Below are positions 41,556 through 52,056 of a DNA stretch of 64,000 bases, in pieces. Position 1 is the stretch's first letter; each line of letters starts with the position of its first letter. The notes under the pieces are model-generated. The model saw only the letters and a list, made by a program, of their open reading frames with translations. It had not been told where the DNA came from and made no database searches. Origin of the DNA: Burkholderia pyrrocinia (GTDB lineage: Bacteria > Pseudomonadota > Gammaproteobacteria > Burkholderiales > Burkholderiaceae); the NCBI RefSeq assembly GCF_022809715.1, contig NZ_CP094459.1, positions 558,001-622,000 on the forward strand, read 5' to 3'. The position numbers were made by a program, and so were the translations under genes.

Positions 41556-42908
41556 TCACGGATAGAAGATCTGGACGCGGAAATTCGAGGCGGGCGTGCC
41601 GTTCGTTTCGACGCGGACGATCATCGTCTGCGTCTTGCCGGGCGGCAGCCCGGCGTCGATCGGCGTGCCCGGGCGCACGTAGTCGCGCGGCGCGAGCACG
41701 CGGCGCACGGTCACGTGATTGGTGTCGTCGAGCAGCGTCAGTTCGAGCGACGGGTACGCGAGCGCGACACGGTAGCGGTTCGTCAGCGGCACCTTCAGCT
41801 CGAGCACGCGCGGGCCGTCGAGCTGGCGCAGGTCGGTCGCGTCGAGCCGCAGGCCGTCGATCGCGCGCGGCGGCGCGACCGTGCAGCCGAGCGGCGCGCA
41901 GGCCTGACGGAACCAGCCCTGCGTGACGGGCCAGTAGATCATCAGCGTCTCGCGCTGCCACCATGCGAGTTGCGCAACGAGCAGGAAGGCCAGTACTGCG
42001 GCGACCAGGCCGCCGAAAAAGCCGCCGAGCAACCCGCGCCGCTGCGGCGCGCGCGTCTCGCGCGTGACGGCGAAGGGCGGGCGATCGTCGTCGGTCAGCG
42101 CGGCCGGGAACGGCGCGGCGGGCGCGTCGGTGATCGCGGCCGGTGTTTTGTCGTGCCGGGCGACGGCGTCGGGCTCGGATCCGGTTTCGGGTGCGGTTAC
42201 GGCCGGCGCCGGAGCGAACGCAAAACGCGGCTCGCGCGGCGCGCGCTCGTCGTCCGGTACGGCGAAGTGCGCGTGGCCCACGGGTCCGGTGTCGTCGGTA
42301 GCGGCTTCTGCTTCCGACGGAATGTGGGCGACGAAGCGGGGCTCATGCGGGTCGCGTTCGACCGGGGGCACGACGGGCGCGGGCGATGCTTCGGCTTCCT
42401 GTTCCGTCTGCGTCGAATGCGGTTCGGCCGGTTGCACGGCGTCGGCGGATGCATCGAGCTCGGTCGGGGACGGGAACGGCGCGGGCGTACCCGACAGGTG
42501 AACGATGCCGGCTTCGGTGGACGGGAGCGCGAGCGGCACCAGCGGCGCGGCGCGCACGGTCTGCACGTTGTGCTGCAGCGACGGATCGACGCCGGCGTCG
42601 AGCCAGGGCGCCCACATGTCCCAGCCTTCGGGCTTGTAATCGGTGTCGGACGGCAACCCGGCCGGCGCGTCGGCGGCGAACAGCCGTGCGGGCGTGGCCT
42701 GATGGTGCGCGTCGCCGTTCTCCGGCGCGGCAGCCGTTTCGGTCAGTGCCGGTTCGGGCTGCTGCGCGTGCTCGGGAACGAGCGATTCCGACGCGTTGAA
42801 GACTTCGTGGCAACGCCCGCAGCGCACGAGCCCTTCATGCAGCGAGAGCTGTTCCTGCTGCAGTCGGAAGACGGTTTCGCAATGGGGGCAGCGCGTCGCA
42901 AGAAGCAT
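41556..42908 (-). CDS. Zinc-ribbon and DUF3426 membrane protein
   Basis: The 450-residue product starts with a MJ0042-type zinc ribbon ([20 protein letters not shown] then [10 protein letters not shown]), two Cys pairs in residues 8-37. A long Ala/Pro/Glu-rich low-complexity linker of about 240 residues follows, then one hydrophobic segment ([23 protein letters not shown]) and a DUF3426 domain of about 150 residues with [25 protein letters not shown]. The topology suggests a cytoplasmic zinc domain and a periplasmic beta domain. The function is unknown. It follows prmA by 45 nt on the same strand, a conserved pairing in beta-proteobacteria. Confidence 0.85.
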   Translation of the reverse strand: MLLATRCPHCETVFRLQQEQLSLHEGLVRCGRCHEVFNASESLVPEHAQQPEPALTETAAAPENGDAHHQATPARLFAADAPAGLPSDTDYKPEGWDMWAPWLDAGVDPSLQHNVQTVRAAPLVPLALPSTEAGIVHLSGTPAPFPSPTELDASADAVQPAEPHSTQTEQEAEASPAPVVPPVERDPHEPRFVAHIPSEAEAATDDTGPVGHAHFAVPDDERAPREPRFAFAPAPAVTAPETGSEPDAVARHDKTPAAITDAPAAPFPAALTDDDRPPFAVTRETRAPQRRGLLGGFFGGLVAAVLAFLLVAQLAWWQRETLMIYWPVTQGWFRQACAPLGCTVAPPRAIDGLRLDATDLRQLDGPRVLELKVPLTNRYRVALAYPSLELTLLDDTNHVTVRRVLAPRDYVRPGTPIDAGLPPGKTQTMIVRVETNGTPASNFRVQIFYP

Positions 42909-42953
42909 GTCGAGCCGGGCGGCCTGCTGGCCAGAGTGAAGGACAGCGCTATT

Positions 42954-43856
42954 CTAATGGCTTTCCCGCCGGGTTCCGGCAAGGCAGACCCAACCTTCGT
43001 GTTCGCGCCAGACCGAGATGTCGATGTAGCGCGCATAGACGGCTGCGACTTCGTCCGCCTGGCGCGCGAGCACGCCCGACAGCGCGATGCGCCCGCCCGG
43101 TTTGACCTTGGACGCGAGCATCGACGCCATCAGCTTCAGCGGGTTCGACAGGATGTTCGCGACGACGATGTCGAATTCGCCGTCCGGGCACGCATCGGGC
43201 AGCCCGTACGTGACTTCCGCGCGATTGCGTTCGCTGTTCTGCCGTGCCGATTCGACCGCCTGCGGATCGATGTCGATGCCGATGACGGGGGTCGCCCCGC
43301 ATTTTTTCGCGAGGATCGCGAGAATGCCGGAGCCGCAGCCGTAGTCGAGCACCGACTGGCCGGGCTTCACCGACTGTTCGAGCCATTCCATGCAAAGGCG
43401 CGTGGTCGGGTGGCTGCCGGTGCCGAACGCGAGACCGGGGTCGAGTTCGAGTACGAGCGCGTCGGGATCGGGCGCGTCGTGCCACGACGGCACGACCCAG
43501 ATCCGCTCGCCGATCGGGATCGGCTCGAACTGCGATTGCGTGAGCCGCACCCAATCCTGTTCCTCGACTTCGCGGACGTCGAATTTCGGTGCCTCGGCGA
43601 GGCCGATCTCGTTCGCGGCCGCCGCGAGCAGCACGGCCGGCTCATGGTCGGGCGACAGCAGCGCGACCACGCGCGAGTGCTGCCACGCGGTGCGATCGGG
43701 CACGAGGCCGGGCTCGCCGAAGAGCGGCTGTTCGTCGGGCGTGTCGGCGTCGGCGTCCTCGACGGACACCGACAGCGCGCCGAGGTCGAGCAGCGCGTCG
43801 GACAATGCCTCCGCATGCTCACGGGCCAGTTCGACGACGAGTTCGCGATAGCTCAT
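42954..43856 (-). CDS. prmA: Ribosomal protein L11 methyltransferase PrmA
   Basis: A SAM-dependent enzyme that trimethylates ribosomal protein L11. The 300-residue product begins [36 protein letters not shown] (N-terminal substrate domain), has the linker [26 protein letters not shown], and the SAM motif [20 protein letters not shown] with [10 protein letters not shown]. It begins 2 nt after the accC stop, so it belongs to the accB-accC transcript. Confidence 0.95.
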   Translation of the reverse strand: MSYRELVVELAREHAEALSDALLDLGALSVSVEDADADTPDEQPLFGEPGLVPDRTAWQHSRVVALLSPDHEPAVLLAAAANEIGLAEAPKFDVREVEEQDWVRLTQSQFEPIPIGERIWVVPSWHDAPDPDALVLELDPGLAFGTGSHPTTRLCMEWLEQSVKPGQSVLDYGCGSGILAILAKKCGATPVIGIDIDPQAVESARQNSERNRAEVTYGLPDACPDGEFDIVVANILSNPLKLMASMLASKVKPGGRIALSGVLARQADEVAAVYARYIDISVWREHEGWVCLAGTRRESH

Positions 43857-43858
43857 GC

Positions 43859-45226
43859 TTACGCTTCTTCCGGTGCGACCTGCTGCTTCTGCGCGAGCCG
43901 GTTTTCGAGGTAGTGGATGCTGGTGCCGCCTTCGACGAACTTCGAGTCGATCATCAGCTCGCGGTGCAGCGGGATGTTGGTCTGGATGCCTTCGACGACC
44001 ATTTCCGACAGCGCGATGCGCATCCGGCTGATCGCCTGCTCGCGGGTCGCGCCGTAGGTGATCAGCTTGCCGATCATCGAATCATAGTTCGGCGGCACGA
44101 AATAGCCATTGTAGGCATGCGAGTCGACGCGCACGCCGGGGCCGCCCGGCGTATGCCACGACGTGATCCGGCCCGGCGACGGCGTGAACTTGAACGGATC
44201 TTCTGCGTTGATCCGGCATTCGATCGCATGTCCGCGGAACTGGATGTCGCGCTGGCGCAGCGCGAGCTTCTCGCCGGCCGCGATGCGGATCTGTTCCTGC
44301 ACGATGTCGACGCCCGTGATCAGTTCCGACACCGGGTGCTCGACCTGCACGCGCGTGTTCATCTCGATGAAGTAGAACTCGCCGTTTTCGTACAGGAATT
44401 CGAACGTGCCCGCGCCGAGGTAGCCCATCTTCTTGCACGCGTCCGCGCAGCGGTCGCCGATGCGGTCGATCAGGCGGCGCGGAATGCCCGGTGCCGGTGC
44501 TTCCTCGATCACCTTCTGGTGGCGGCGCTGCATCGAGCAGTCGCGCTCGCCGAGCCAGATCGCGTTCTTGAACGCGTCGGACAGCACCTGGATCTCGATG
44601 TGGCGCGGGTTCTCGAGGAACTTCTCCATGTACACCTGCGGGTTGCCGAACGCACGGCCGGCTTCCTCGCGGGTCATGTTGACCGCGTTGACGAGCGCGG
44701 CCTCGGTGTGCACGACGCGCATCCCGCGCCCGCCGCCGCCGCCTGCCGCCTTGATGATGACCGGATAGCCGATCGCGCGCGCAATCTTGACGATCTCCTT
44801 CGGATCGTCCGGCAACGCGCCTTCCGAGCCCGGCACGCACGGCACGCCGGTCTTGATCATCGTCTGCTTGGCGGTGACCTTGTCGCCCATCATCCGGATC
44901 GTTTCCGGGCGCGGGCCGATGAACGTGAAGCCCGACTGCTCGACGCGTTCCGCGAAATCGGCGTTCTCCGACAGGAAGCCGTAGCCGGGATGGATCGCCT
45001 CGGCATCGGTGACTTCCGCGGCGCTGATCAGCGCCGGCATGTTCAGGTAGCTCAGGTTCGACGGAGCCGGGCCGATACAGACGGCTTCGTCCGCGAGGCG
45101 CACGTACTTGGCTTCCTTGTCGGCTTCCGAGTAGACGACCACCGTCTTGACGCCGAGCTCGCGGCACGCGCGCTGGATGCGCAGCGCGATTTCACCGCGA
45201 TTGGCAATGAGGATTTTTTCAAACAT
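43859..45226 (-). CDS. accC: Biotin carboxylase AccC
   Basis: The biotin carboxylase subunit of acetyl-CoA carboxylase; it carboxylates biotin on AccB using ATP and bicarbonate. The 455-residue ATP-grasp enzyme begins [25 protein letters not shown], has [11 protein letters not shown] (ATP loop near residue 163), and [20 protein letters not shown] with the active site. It follows accB by 84 nt. Confidence 0.98.
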   Translation of the reverse strand: MFEKILIANRGEIALRIQRACRELGVKTVVVYSEADKEAKYVRLADEAVCIGPAPSNLSYLNMPALISAAEVTDAEAIHPGYGFLSENADFAERVEQSGFTFIGPRPETIRMMGDKVTAKQTMIKTGVPCVPGSEGALPDDPKEIVKIARAIGYPVIIKAAGGGGGRGMRVVHTEAALVNAVNMTREEAGRAFGNPQVYMEKFLENPRHIEIQVLSDAFKNAIWLGERDCSMQRRHQKVIEEAPAPGIPRRLIDRIGDRCADACKKMGYLGAGTFEFLYENGEFYFIEMNTRVQVEHPVSELITGVDIVQEQIRIAAGEKLALRQRDIQFRGHAIECRINAEDPFKFTPSPGRITSWHTPGGPGVRVDSHAYNGYFVPPNYDSMIGKLITYGATREQAISRMRIALSEMVVEGIQTNIPLHRELMIDSKFVEGGTSIHYLENRLAQKQQVAPEEA

Positions 45227-45310
45227 AGCGAGTATTCGTCTCTTCGAGGGGCGCGCGAACGGCGCCTGGCGAGCATCGGCGGCGCGCGGCCGGAAGGCCG
45301 CGCAGCGGGC

Positions 45311-45784
45311 TTAGCCGATCACGAAAAGCGGCTGGCCGTATTCGACGGCCTGGCCGTTCTCGACGAGGATTTCCTTGATCACGCCGGCCTTGTCCGACTC
45401 GATCTCGTTGAGCAGCTTCATCGCTTCGATGATGCAGATCGTCTGGCCTTCCTTGACCGTGTCGCCGACCTGGACGAACGGGTCTGCGCCCGGCGACGGC
45501 GCGCGATAGAACGTGCCGACCATCGGCGACGTCACGACGTGGCCTTGCGGGACGGCCGGCGCGGCTGCGGCGCCGGCTGCCGGTGCAGCGGCACCGTCGG
45601 TCGGCAGCGCGGCCGACGGAGCGGGCGCGCTGATTTGCGGGGCATACCCAGCCGTCGGCTGTACGTAGACCGGCGGTGCGTTCTTGACGATGCGCACCTT
45701 GCCTTCGCCTTCCGTCACTTCCAGCTCGGAGATGCCGGATTCGGAGACGAGGTCGATCAGAGTTTTCAGCTTACGAAGATCCAT
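45311..45784 (-). CDS. accB: Biotin carboxyl carrier protein AccB (BCCP)
   Basis: The biotin-bearing subunit of acetyl-CoA carboxylase. The 157-residue product starts [23 protein letters not shown], has an Ala/Pro-rich linker in residues about 50-80, and a C-terminal biotinyl domain with EAMKLLNE, the biotin lysine being K123. The frame extends to 45802, but ATG 45784 is preceded by AAGGGGA at the right distance and matches the family start. Confidence 0.97.
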   Translation of the reverse strand: MDLRKLKTLIDLVSESGISELEVTEGEGKVRIVKNAPPVYVQPTAGYAPQISAPAPSAALPTDGAAAPAAGAAAAPAVPQGHVVTSPMVGTFYRAPSPGADPFVQVGDTVKEGQTICIIEAMKLLNEIESDKAGVIKEILVENGQAVEYGQPLFVIG

Positions 45785-45850
45785 CGGGAATTCCCCTTTC
45801 AATACGTGAAAGCGCCGGTTAGGGGCCGGCGCTGAATCTAGATCGCGAAT

Positions 45851-46303
45851 TCAGCCGCGCGACGTGCCTTGCAGCTTGTCCAGCGCGTACTCGAGCGCGT
45901 ACAGATAACCTTTCCAGCCGAGCCCGCAGATCACGCCTTCGGCCTGGTCGGAAAAGTAGGAGTGGTGCCTGAACGCTTCGCGGCGATGCACGTTCGACAA
46001 GTGAACCTCGACGAACGGGATGCCAACGCCGGCGATCGCGTCCCGGATCGCGACGCTCGTGTGCGTATACGCGGCCGGATTGATCAGGATGAAATCGGTC
46101 TGTTCCTCCCGCGCGGCCTGGATGCGGTCGACCAGCGCGCCTTCATGGTTGCTCTGGAACGACGACAGTTCGGCGCCGGCTTCCCGGGCGCGCGCGGCAA
46201 GCGCCTGATCGATCTGCGCCAGCGTGACGCGGCCGTACACCTCCGGTTCCCGGGTGCCGAGAAGGTTCAGGTTCGGGCCGTGCAGCACCAGCAATCGTGT
46301 CAT
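45851..46303 (-). CDS. aroQ: 3-dehydroquinate dehydratase, type II
   Basis: The third enzyme of the shikimate pathway, a dodecameric type II dehydroquinase. The 150-residue product has [20 protein letters not shown] with the catalytic tyrosine Y23, the second motif [14 protein letters not shown], and [18 protein letters not shown]. It lies directly upstream of accB on the same strand (67 nt), a frequent neighbour in proteobacteria. aroE is encoded at 52053. Confidence 0.97.
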   Translation of the reverse strand: MTRLLVLHGPNLNLLGTREPEVYGRVTLAQIDQALAARAREAGAELSSFQSNHEGALVDRIQAAREEQTDFILINPAAYTHTSVAIRDAIAGVGIPFVEVHLSNVHRREAFRHHSYFSDQAEGVICGLGWKGYLYALEYALDKLQGTSRG

Positions 46304-46333
46304 GGTCGCTTCTATTTCTGCGGAATTGCGCGA

Positions 46334-46363
46334 ACTTTAGCGCTATTTAGAGAAATTTGTCTA
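46334..46363 (-). promoter_or_regulatory. Possible promoter of aroQ-accB-accC
   Basis: On the minus strand TAGACA (46358-46363) and TAAAGT (46334-46339) are 18 nt apart in an AT-rich patch 31 nt before the aroQ ATG. The match is moderate. The remainder of the 194-nt gap up to the TlpA-like gene holds no gene. Confidence 0.4.
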
Positions 46364-46497
46364 GTTTTGCCGAACGGCCGAATTCGCCGGACCTGCAAGA
46401 ATTACCGGTGCGGATGCAAAGTATCGGCGAATTCACGCGAAATTGCGGCGATCGACGGGCAAATTGCCGCGAACGTGCGGGCCGGCGTTCGGGCAGG

Positions 46498-47049
46498 TTA
46501 CAGCGCGTCGAGCGTCTTTTTCAGCTCGGCCGGCTGGATTTGTCCCAATTTTGTCTCGCGAATCTTGCCGGTTTCGTCGATGACGACCGTAAACGGCAAC
46601 GCGCCAGCCGTATTCCCGAAATTACGGGCCAGATCGGCGCCCGCATAACCGCTGACGAAAACCGGATAGTCGACCTTCACTTTCTGCAGAAAGTTCTTCA
46701 CGTTCTGCTCGGAATCGACGCCGATCCCGATGAAACGGATGCCTTTCTGTTTGTACTGATGCGACAGCGCGACGAGCTCGGGCATCTCTTCGACGCACGG
46801 GCCGCACCACGACGCCCAGAAATTGACGACGACCTTCTGGCCCTTGAAGGCGGACAGCGTAGCCGGCTTGCCGTCGACACCCGTCAGCGCCGCCGCCCAC
46901 AACTGGTCGACCGGGCTGCCCGCTGCGGCGGGCGAGGCGACGGCGGCGCCGTCGTCGGCATTGCCGCGGAACCAATGGCCGGCGGTAATCCCGCCGGCGA
47001 CGGCGGCGGCCGCGACCACCGCGAGCGCCAACATGCGTTTCATCATCAT
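46498..47049 (-). CDS. TlpA-like thioredoxin-fold protein, membrane-anchored
   Basis: The 183-residue product has an N-terminal signal anchor (MLALAVVAAAAVAGGITAGHW) and a thioredoxin fold with the active site WASWCGPCVEEMPEL, followed by GIRFIGIGVDSEQNVKNFL and ALPFTVVID (cis-proline). This is the ResA/TlpA type, a periplasmic thiol reductase used in cytochrome c maturation or other disulfide reactions. Three ATG codons in a row at the start (47049-47041) make the exact first one uncertain. It starts 7 nt after the preceding gene, so they are cotranscribed. Confidence 0.88.
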   Translation of the reverse strand: MMMKRMLALAVVAAAAVAGGITAGHWFRGNADDGAAVASPAAAGSPVDQLWAAALTGVDGKPATLSAFKGQKVVVNFWASWCGPCVEEMPELVALSHQYKQKGIRFIGIGVDSEQNVKNFLQKVKVDYPVFVSGYAGADLARNFGNTAGALPFTVVIDETGKIRETKLGQIQPAELKKTLDAL

Positions 47050-47056
47050 CGTTGAA

Positions 47057-47701
47057 TCATTCAGGTTCGGAAGGGGCTTTGCCTGCTTCGACGAGCGTGC
47101 GCAGCGCGGCGGCATCCGCACGGGCGACCCGGCCGCGCGAGTCGGCCTTGACCGCGCCGCGCAGGTCGTCGCTCGCATAGAGCGCGAGGTGGATGCCGAT
47201 CGCGTCCACATCGCGCCGCGGGCGCCACAGGAAGCTCAGCGTCTCGACGTCGCCGCGGCCCGCGAAGTGCCGCGTCTCGGACACGTCGTACTGGATGTTC
47301 TGGTTCAGCAGGTAGATCGCGACGTCCTTCGGGTTGTCGGTGAATGCCTGCAGATGGATATCCGAATGCGCGTTTGCGGTGCCGTTCAGCACGGCGCCCG
47401 TCACATACGGACGGAACTCGGCGAGCCGGCGCATCCAGTCGAGCGCGATCTCGCGCAGCAGACGCAGTTCGTCCGGCTGCGTGTCGCTCTGGAACAGTGC
47501 GAGGTACTCGCGCAGTTCTTCCTCGATCTGATCGTTATCCGGCAGCCATTCGCCGGCAACGCGCGAATCGCCGAGCAACTGGCGCGCGGCCTTGCGTTTC
47601 GCGCCGGCATAGTCCAGCCCGTCCTCCGCGATCAGGCGGGCGGCGGACTGGGCGATTTCCTCGCGGACGCGCCGCGGGTCGACAAGAGGTTTGCGAGACA
47701 T
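47057..47701 (-). CDS. Uncharacterised conserved protein with a nucleotidyltransferase-like motif
   Basis: The 214-residue product is not one I can name with certainty. It is soluble and charged with no signal peptide. The N-terminal 60 residues (MSRKPLVDPRRVREEIAQSA) look helical. In the middle, AVLNGTANAHSDIHLQAF resembles the G-[ST]-x(n)-S-D-[IV]-D-L signature of the nucleotidyltransferase fold, but the second aspartate is histidine. The C-terminus is acidic. It is the first gene of the reverse-strand block and divergent from mpl; the 235-nt gap (47702-47936) must hold both promoters. Confidence 0.7.
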   Translation of the reverse strand: MSRKPLVDPRRVREEIAQSAARLIAEDGLDYAGAKRKAARQLLGDSRVAGEWLPDNDQIEEELREYLALFQSDTQPDELRLLREIALDWMRRLAEFRPYVTGAVLNGTANAHSDIHLQAFTDNPKDVAIYLLNQNIQYDVSETRHFAGRGDVETLSFLWRPRRDVDAIGIHLALYASDDLRGAVKADSRGRVARADAAALRTLVEAGKAPSEPE

Positions 47702-47936
47702 GATCCGGCAATCATACTAGATCGCCGCGGCGCCCGAACGCGGGTGCGGCGGCCTGCCGCCCGGTGCGCCGGCGGCGTTCGCGCGCATCGTTCCGGCCGC
47801 CGGGCACGGCAGGCCGTCAGTTACAATACTGCTCTTTGTGTCGCGGCGACGAGCGCCGGTCGCACGGCCTGTCCGGCGCGCCGCAGACGCATCTTTTCCG
47901 AATCGACGGCGCCCGGCGGCGCGAAAGCATTCATCT

Positions 47937-49322
47937 ATGCACATCCACATTCTTGGCATCTGCGGCACCTTCATGGGCGGTCTCGCCGTACTCGCGCGCG
48001 AGGCGGGCCACACGGTGACGGGTTGCGACGCGGGCGTCTATCCGCCGATGAGCACGCAGCTCGAGGCGCAGGGCATCACGCTGATCGAGGGCTACGGCGC
48101 CGAACAGATCGACCTGAAACCGGACCTGTTCGTGATCGGCAACGTCGTCACGCGCGGTAATCCGCTGATGGAGGCGATCCTCGATCGCGGCCTGCCGTAC
48201 GTGTCGGGCCCGCAGTGGCTCGGCGAGCACGTGCTGGCCGGCAAATGGGTGCTCGCGGTCGCGGGCACGCACGGCAAGACGACCACGTCGTCGATGCTCG
48301 CGTGGCTGCTGGAAGACGCGGGCCTGAACCCGGGTTTCCTGATCGGCGGCGTGCCGCTGAACTTCGGCGTGTCGGCGCGGCTCACCGATTCGAGCTTCTT
48401 CGTGATCGAGGCCGACGAATACGATACGGCGTTCTTCGACAAGCGCTCGAAGTTCGTCCATTACCGGCCGCGCACCGCGGTGCTGAACAACCTTGAATTC
48501 GATCACGCCGACATCTTCCCGGATCTCGCCGCGATCGAAACGCAATTCCACCACCTTGTGCGCACCGTGCCCGGTGTCGGCCGGATCGTCACGAACGGCC
48601 GCTCGGACGCGCTCGAGCGCGTGCTGGCGCGCGGCTGCTGGAGCGAGGTCGAGCGGTTCGGCGTCGACGGCGGCTGGCAGGCGTTGCCGGCCGAGGACGG
48701 CGTGCCGGTCGACGAGCGCTTTGCCGTGTATTCGCACGCGGAGCGTGTCGGCGAAGTCGCGTGGCAGGTGCAGGGCGATCACAACCGGATGAACGCGCTC
48801 GCGGCGATCGCCGCCGCGCGCCACGTCGGCGTGCCGCCCGCGCAGGCCGCGGCCTCCCTCGCGGCGTTCCGCAACGTGAAGCGCCGCATGGAAGTACGCG
48901 GCAGCGTGGACGGCGTGACCGTCTACGACGACTTCGCGCACCATCCGACCGCAATCGAAACCACGATCGCCGGCCTTCGTGCGCGCATCGGCAGCCGGAA
49001 TGCCCGCATCCTCGCGGTACTCGAGCCGCGCTCGAACACGATGAAGCTGGGCGTGATGAAGGCGCAATTGCCCGCGAGCCTGGCCGATGCCGATCTCGTG
49101 TTCGGCTACGGCGCGCCGACCGGGCGTGACGCGCTCGGCTGGAATCTCGGCGAGGCGCTCGCGCCGCTCGGCGACAAGGCGCGCGCGTTCGACGATCTGC
49201 ACCTGCTGGTGAAGGCCGTCACCGAGGCCGCACGCCCGGGCGACCACGTGCTCGTGATGAGCAACGGCGGCTTCGGCGGCGTGCACCAGAAGCTGCTCGA
49301 TGCGCTCGGGAGCCGCACGTGA
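47937..49322 (+). CDS. mpl: UDP-N-acetylmuramate:L-Ala-gamma-D-Glu-mDAP ligase Mpl
   Basis: A recycling Mur ligase that joins the free tripeptide (released by AmpD and others) to UDP-MurNAc. The 461-residue product begins MHIHILGICGTFMGGLAVLAREAGH, with ATP loop [31 protein letters not shown] and DDFAHHPTAIETTI. These distinguish it from MurC. ATG 47937 was chosen; the longer frame from 47838 adds an Arg/Ala-rich stretch not found in the family. It overlaps yqiA by 4 nt. Confidence 0.95.
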   Translation: MHIHILGICGTFMGGLAVLAREAGHTVTGCDAGVYPPMSTQLEAQGITLIEGYGAEQIDLKPDLFVIGNVVTRGNPLMEAILDRGLPYVSGPQWLGEHVLAGKWVLAVAGTHGKTTTSSMLAWLLEDAGLNPGFLIGGVPLNFGVSARLTDSSFFVIEADEYDTAFFDKRSKFVHYRPRTAVLNNLEFDHADIFPDLAAIETQFHHLVRTVPGVGRIVTNGRSDALERVLARGCWSEVERFGVDGGWQALPAEDGVPVDERFAVYSHAERVGEVAWQVQGDHNRMNALAAIAAARHVGVPPAQAAASLAAFRNVKRRMEVRGSVDGVTVYDDFAHHPTAIETTIAGLRARIGSRNARILAVLEPRSNTMKLGVMKAQLPASLADADLVFGYGAPTGRDALGWNLGEALAPLGDKARAFDDLHLLVKAVTEAARPGDHVLVMSNGGFGGVHQKLLDALGSRT

Positions 49323-49888
49323 TCCTGTATCTGCACGGCTTCCGGTCGTCGCCGGAATCGCAGAAGTCGCGGCTGCTTGCCGCGCGCATGGCCGAACTCG
49401 GCCGCACGGCCGAGTGGCGGTGCCCGTCGCTGTCCGTGTCGCCGCTCGACGCGATCGCCGTCGCGGAAGCCGAGGTTGCCGGTGCGCGCGACGTGACCGT
49501 CATCGGCAGCTCGCTCGGCGGCTATTACGCCACGTGGCTGGCCGAAAAGCACGGCTGGAAGGCCGTCCTGCTGAATCCGGCCATCGTGCCGCAGCGCGAT
49601 CTCGAGCAGCATCTGGGCGAACAGCCGCTGTGGCACGGCGGCGGCACGATCGTCGTCGAGCGCCGTCACCTGCACGAGCTCGACGCGCTGCGCGTGCCGG
49701 CGATCACGCGTGCCGAGCGCTACTATCTGTTCGCGGCGACCGGCGACGAAGTGCTCGACTATCGAGAGATGCTGGCCCATTACCCGGGCGCGAAAACGCG
49801 CGTGATCGAAGGCAGCGATCACGGCATCAGCGAATTTGCCGACTATGTCGACGACGTTCTCGCGTTTTGCGACGGAAAAGCGCGATAA
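49319..49888 (+). CDS. yqiA: YqiA/YcfP-type alpha/beta hydrolase (esterase)
   Basis: The 189-residue product is a small hydrolase: LYLHGFRSSPESQKSRL at the start, nucleophile motif IGSSLGGYYATWLA, and a C-terminal histidine in GSDHGISEF. The family has esterase activity toward short acyl esters; its physiological substrate is not known. The GTG start overlaps the mpl stop (GTGA), and no alternative start preserves the first beta strand. Confidence 0.88.
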   Translation: MILYLHGFRSSPESQKSRLLAARMAELGRTAEWRCPSLSVSPLDAIAVAEAEVAGARDVTVIGSSLGGYYATWLAEKHGWKAVLLNPAIVPQRDLEQHLGEQPLWHGGGTIVVERRHLHELDALRVPAITRAERYYLFAATGDEVLDYREMLAHYPGAKTRVIEGSDHGISEFADYVDDVLAFCDGKAR

Positions 49889-49968
49889 ACCGGCCGCGTG
49901 CCGATCGAATCCCCATCATCATGCGGCGCCGCCGATGCGGCGTCCGGCAGTCTGAACGAGAGTACTGA

Positions 49969-52056
49969 GTGAACGTTTTCTTCGAGGAATCGGGCAGTTT
50001 CAAGGCGGGCAGCGTGCTGTCGCGCCAGGGCGACGCATTTCAGGTCGAGTTGCCCGGCGGGCGGCGTGCGAAGGTGCGCGCGAAAGACGTGCTGATCGAA
50101 TTCGACAAGCCGGCCGCGGGCGAACTGATGCAGGAGGCCGACACGGCCGCGCAGCAGATCGATCTGGATTTCCTGTGGGAATGCGCGCCGGCCGACGAGT
50201 TCGCGTATACGGCGCTGGCCGAGGAGTACTTCGGCGCGGCGTACGGCCCGGTCGAGCGCGCGGCGCTGGTGCTGCGGCTGCATGGCTCGCCCGTCTACTT
50301 CCGCCGCAAGGGGCGCGGCCAGTACCAGCGCGCGCCGGAAGAGCAGCTCAAGATGGCGCTCGCGGCGCTCGAACGCAAGCGCCAGCAGGCGCTGGTCCAG
50401 GCGCAGTATGAAGAGGAACTGAAGGCCGGCAAGCTGCCGGAAGCGTTCGCGGGCAAGGTGCTCGGGCTGCTGACGCGGCCGGACAAGAACGCGATCGAAT
50501 ACAAGGCGATGGAAGCGGCGGCCGGCGCACGCGGCGTGTCGCCGGCGCGGCTGATGCTCGACTGCGGCGGCATCGCGTCGCCGCGTGCGCTGCACGAGGC
50601 GCGCTTCCTCGCGGAATTCTTCCCGCACGGCACGGGCTTTCCGCCTGTCGCGGTCGGCGCGCTGCCGGACGACCTGCCGCGCGCGAACGTCGAGGCGTTC
50701 TCGATCGACGACATCACGACGACCGAAATCGACGATGCGTTCTCGGTCGAACACCTGTCCGACGGCCGCGTGCGGATCGGCGTGCACATCGCGGCGCCGG
50801 CGCTCGGCATCGTGCGCGGCGACGCGGTCGACGCGATCGCGCGCACGCGCCTGTCGACCGTCTACATGCCGGGCGACAAGATCACGATGCTGCCGGACGA
50901 CGTCGTCGACGTGTTCACGCTGAAGGAGGGCGATTACCGCCCGGCGCTGTCGCTGTACATCATCGTCAACCGCGAAACGCAGGACATCGTCGCGAACGAG
51001 ACGCGTGCCGAACTCGTGTTCGTGAAGAACAACCTGCGTCACAACACGCTGGACGAGCTCGTCAACGAAGAGACGCTCGCGGCCGGCACCGGCGACTACC
51101 CGCACAAGGACGACATCGCCGTGCTGTGGCCGCTCGCGCAGGCGCTGTTCGAGAAGCGCCAGCTCGCGCGCGCGGGCTACGGCCTGAAGCGCGAAGTGCA
51201 GCGCAACACCGACTACAACTTCTACGTCGAAGGCGAGCACGTGTCGATCACGCCGCGCCGCCGCGGTTCGCCGCTCGACCTGATCGTGTCCGAGCTCGCG
51301 ATCCTCGCGAACTCGACCTGGGGCGCATTCCTGCACGACCACACGGTGCCTGGCATCTACCGCTCGCAGCGCGGCTTCGGCGCGCCGGGCCCGAAGCGCA
51401 CGCGGATGCAGACGACGGCCGCGCCGCACGAAGGCCTCGGCGTGCCGCAGTACGCATGGAGCACGTCGCCGCTGCGCCGCTACGTCGACCTCGTGAACCA
51501 GTGGCAATTGCTCGCGTGCGTGCAGCATGGCGTCACCGCCAAGCTCGCCGCGCCGTTCAAGCCGAAGGACGCCGACCTGTACGCGGTCGTGCAGGGCTTC
51601 GACGACACCTACACCGCGTATGCCGACTACCAGCGCCGGATGGAATATTTCTGGTGTCTGCGCTGGCTCGCGCAGGAGCAGAAGAAGCAGGTCGTCGCGA
51701 GCGTCGTGAAGGGCGATCTCGTGCGCCTCGAGGAAATTCCGCTGCTGCTGCACGTGCCGGGGCTCGGCGTGCATGCGCGCGGCACGCGCGTGCTGCTCGA
51801 CGTGATGTCGCTCGACGAGCTGACGATCGAGGCGTCGGTGCGGTTGCTGAACGTGCTCGACGCGCCGACCGTGACCAGCGGCGATGCGGCCGAGGAAGAG
51901 GATGACGCCGAAAGCGGCGACGACACGCTGATCGACGCGGAAGACGCTTCGGCCGAAACCGAGGCGGAAGCGCTGGCCGAAGCGGACGGTGCGGCGGCAG
52001 GTGACGGTGGCGAAGCCTCGCGCGGCAACGACGGCGAACAGGGGCGCGCATCATGA
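49969..52056 (+). CDS. rnb: RNase II/R-type exoribonuclease (RNB domain)
   Basis: A 3'-5' exoribonuclease. The 695-residue product starts with GTG (GAACGAGAG upstream) at [18 protein letters not shown]. The RNB catalytic domain runs about 230-540 with [19 protein letters not shown] (metal-binding aspartates) and [14 protein letters not shown]. The N-terminus carries a cold-shock-like domain; a canonical C-terminal S1 domain is not obvious. The last 60 residues are a low-complexity acidic tail rich in Glu, Asp and Ala. It overlaps aroE by 4 nt. Confidence 0.88.
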   Translation: MNVFFEESGSFKAGSVLSRQGDAFQVELPGGRRAKVRAKDVLIEFDKPAAGELMQEADTAAQQIDLDFLWECAPADEFAYTALAEEYFGAAYGPVERAALVLRLHGSPVYFRRKGRGQYQRAPEEQLKMALAALERKRQQALVQAQYEEELKAGKLPEAFAGKVLGLLTRPDKNAIEYKAMEAAAGARGVSPARLMLDCGGIASPRALHEARFLAEFFPHGTGFPPVAVGALPDDLPRANVEAFSIDDITTTEIDDAFSVEHLSDGRVRIGVHIAAPALGIVRGDAVDAIARTRLSTVYMPGDKITMLPDDVVDVFTLKEGDYRPALSLYIIVNRETQDIVANETRAELVFVKNNLRHNTLDELVNEETLAAGTGDYPHKDDIAVLWPLAQALFEKRQLARAGYGLKREVQRNTDYNFYVEGEHVSITPRRRGSPLDLIVSELAILANSTWGAFLHDHTVPGIYRSQRGFGAPGPKRTRMQTTAAPHEGLGVPQYAWSTSPLRRYVDLVNQWQLLACVQHGVTAKLAAPFKPKDADLYAVVQGFDDTYTAYADYQRRMEYFWCLRWLAQEQKKQVVASVVKGDLVRLEEIPLLLHVPGLGVHARGTRVLLDVMSLDELTIEASVRLLNVLDAPTVTSGDAAEEEDDAESGDDTLIDAEDASAETEAEALAEADGAAAGDGGEASRGNDGEQGRAS

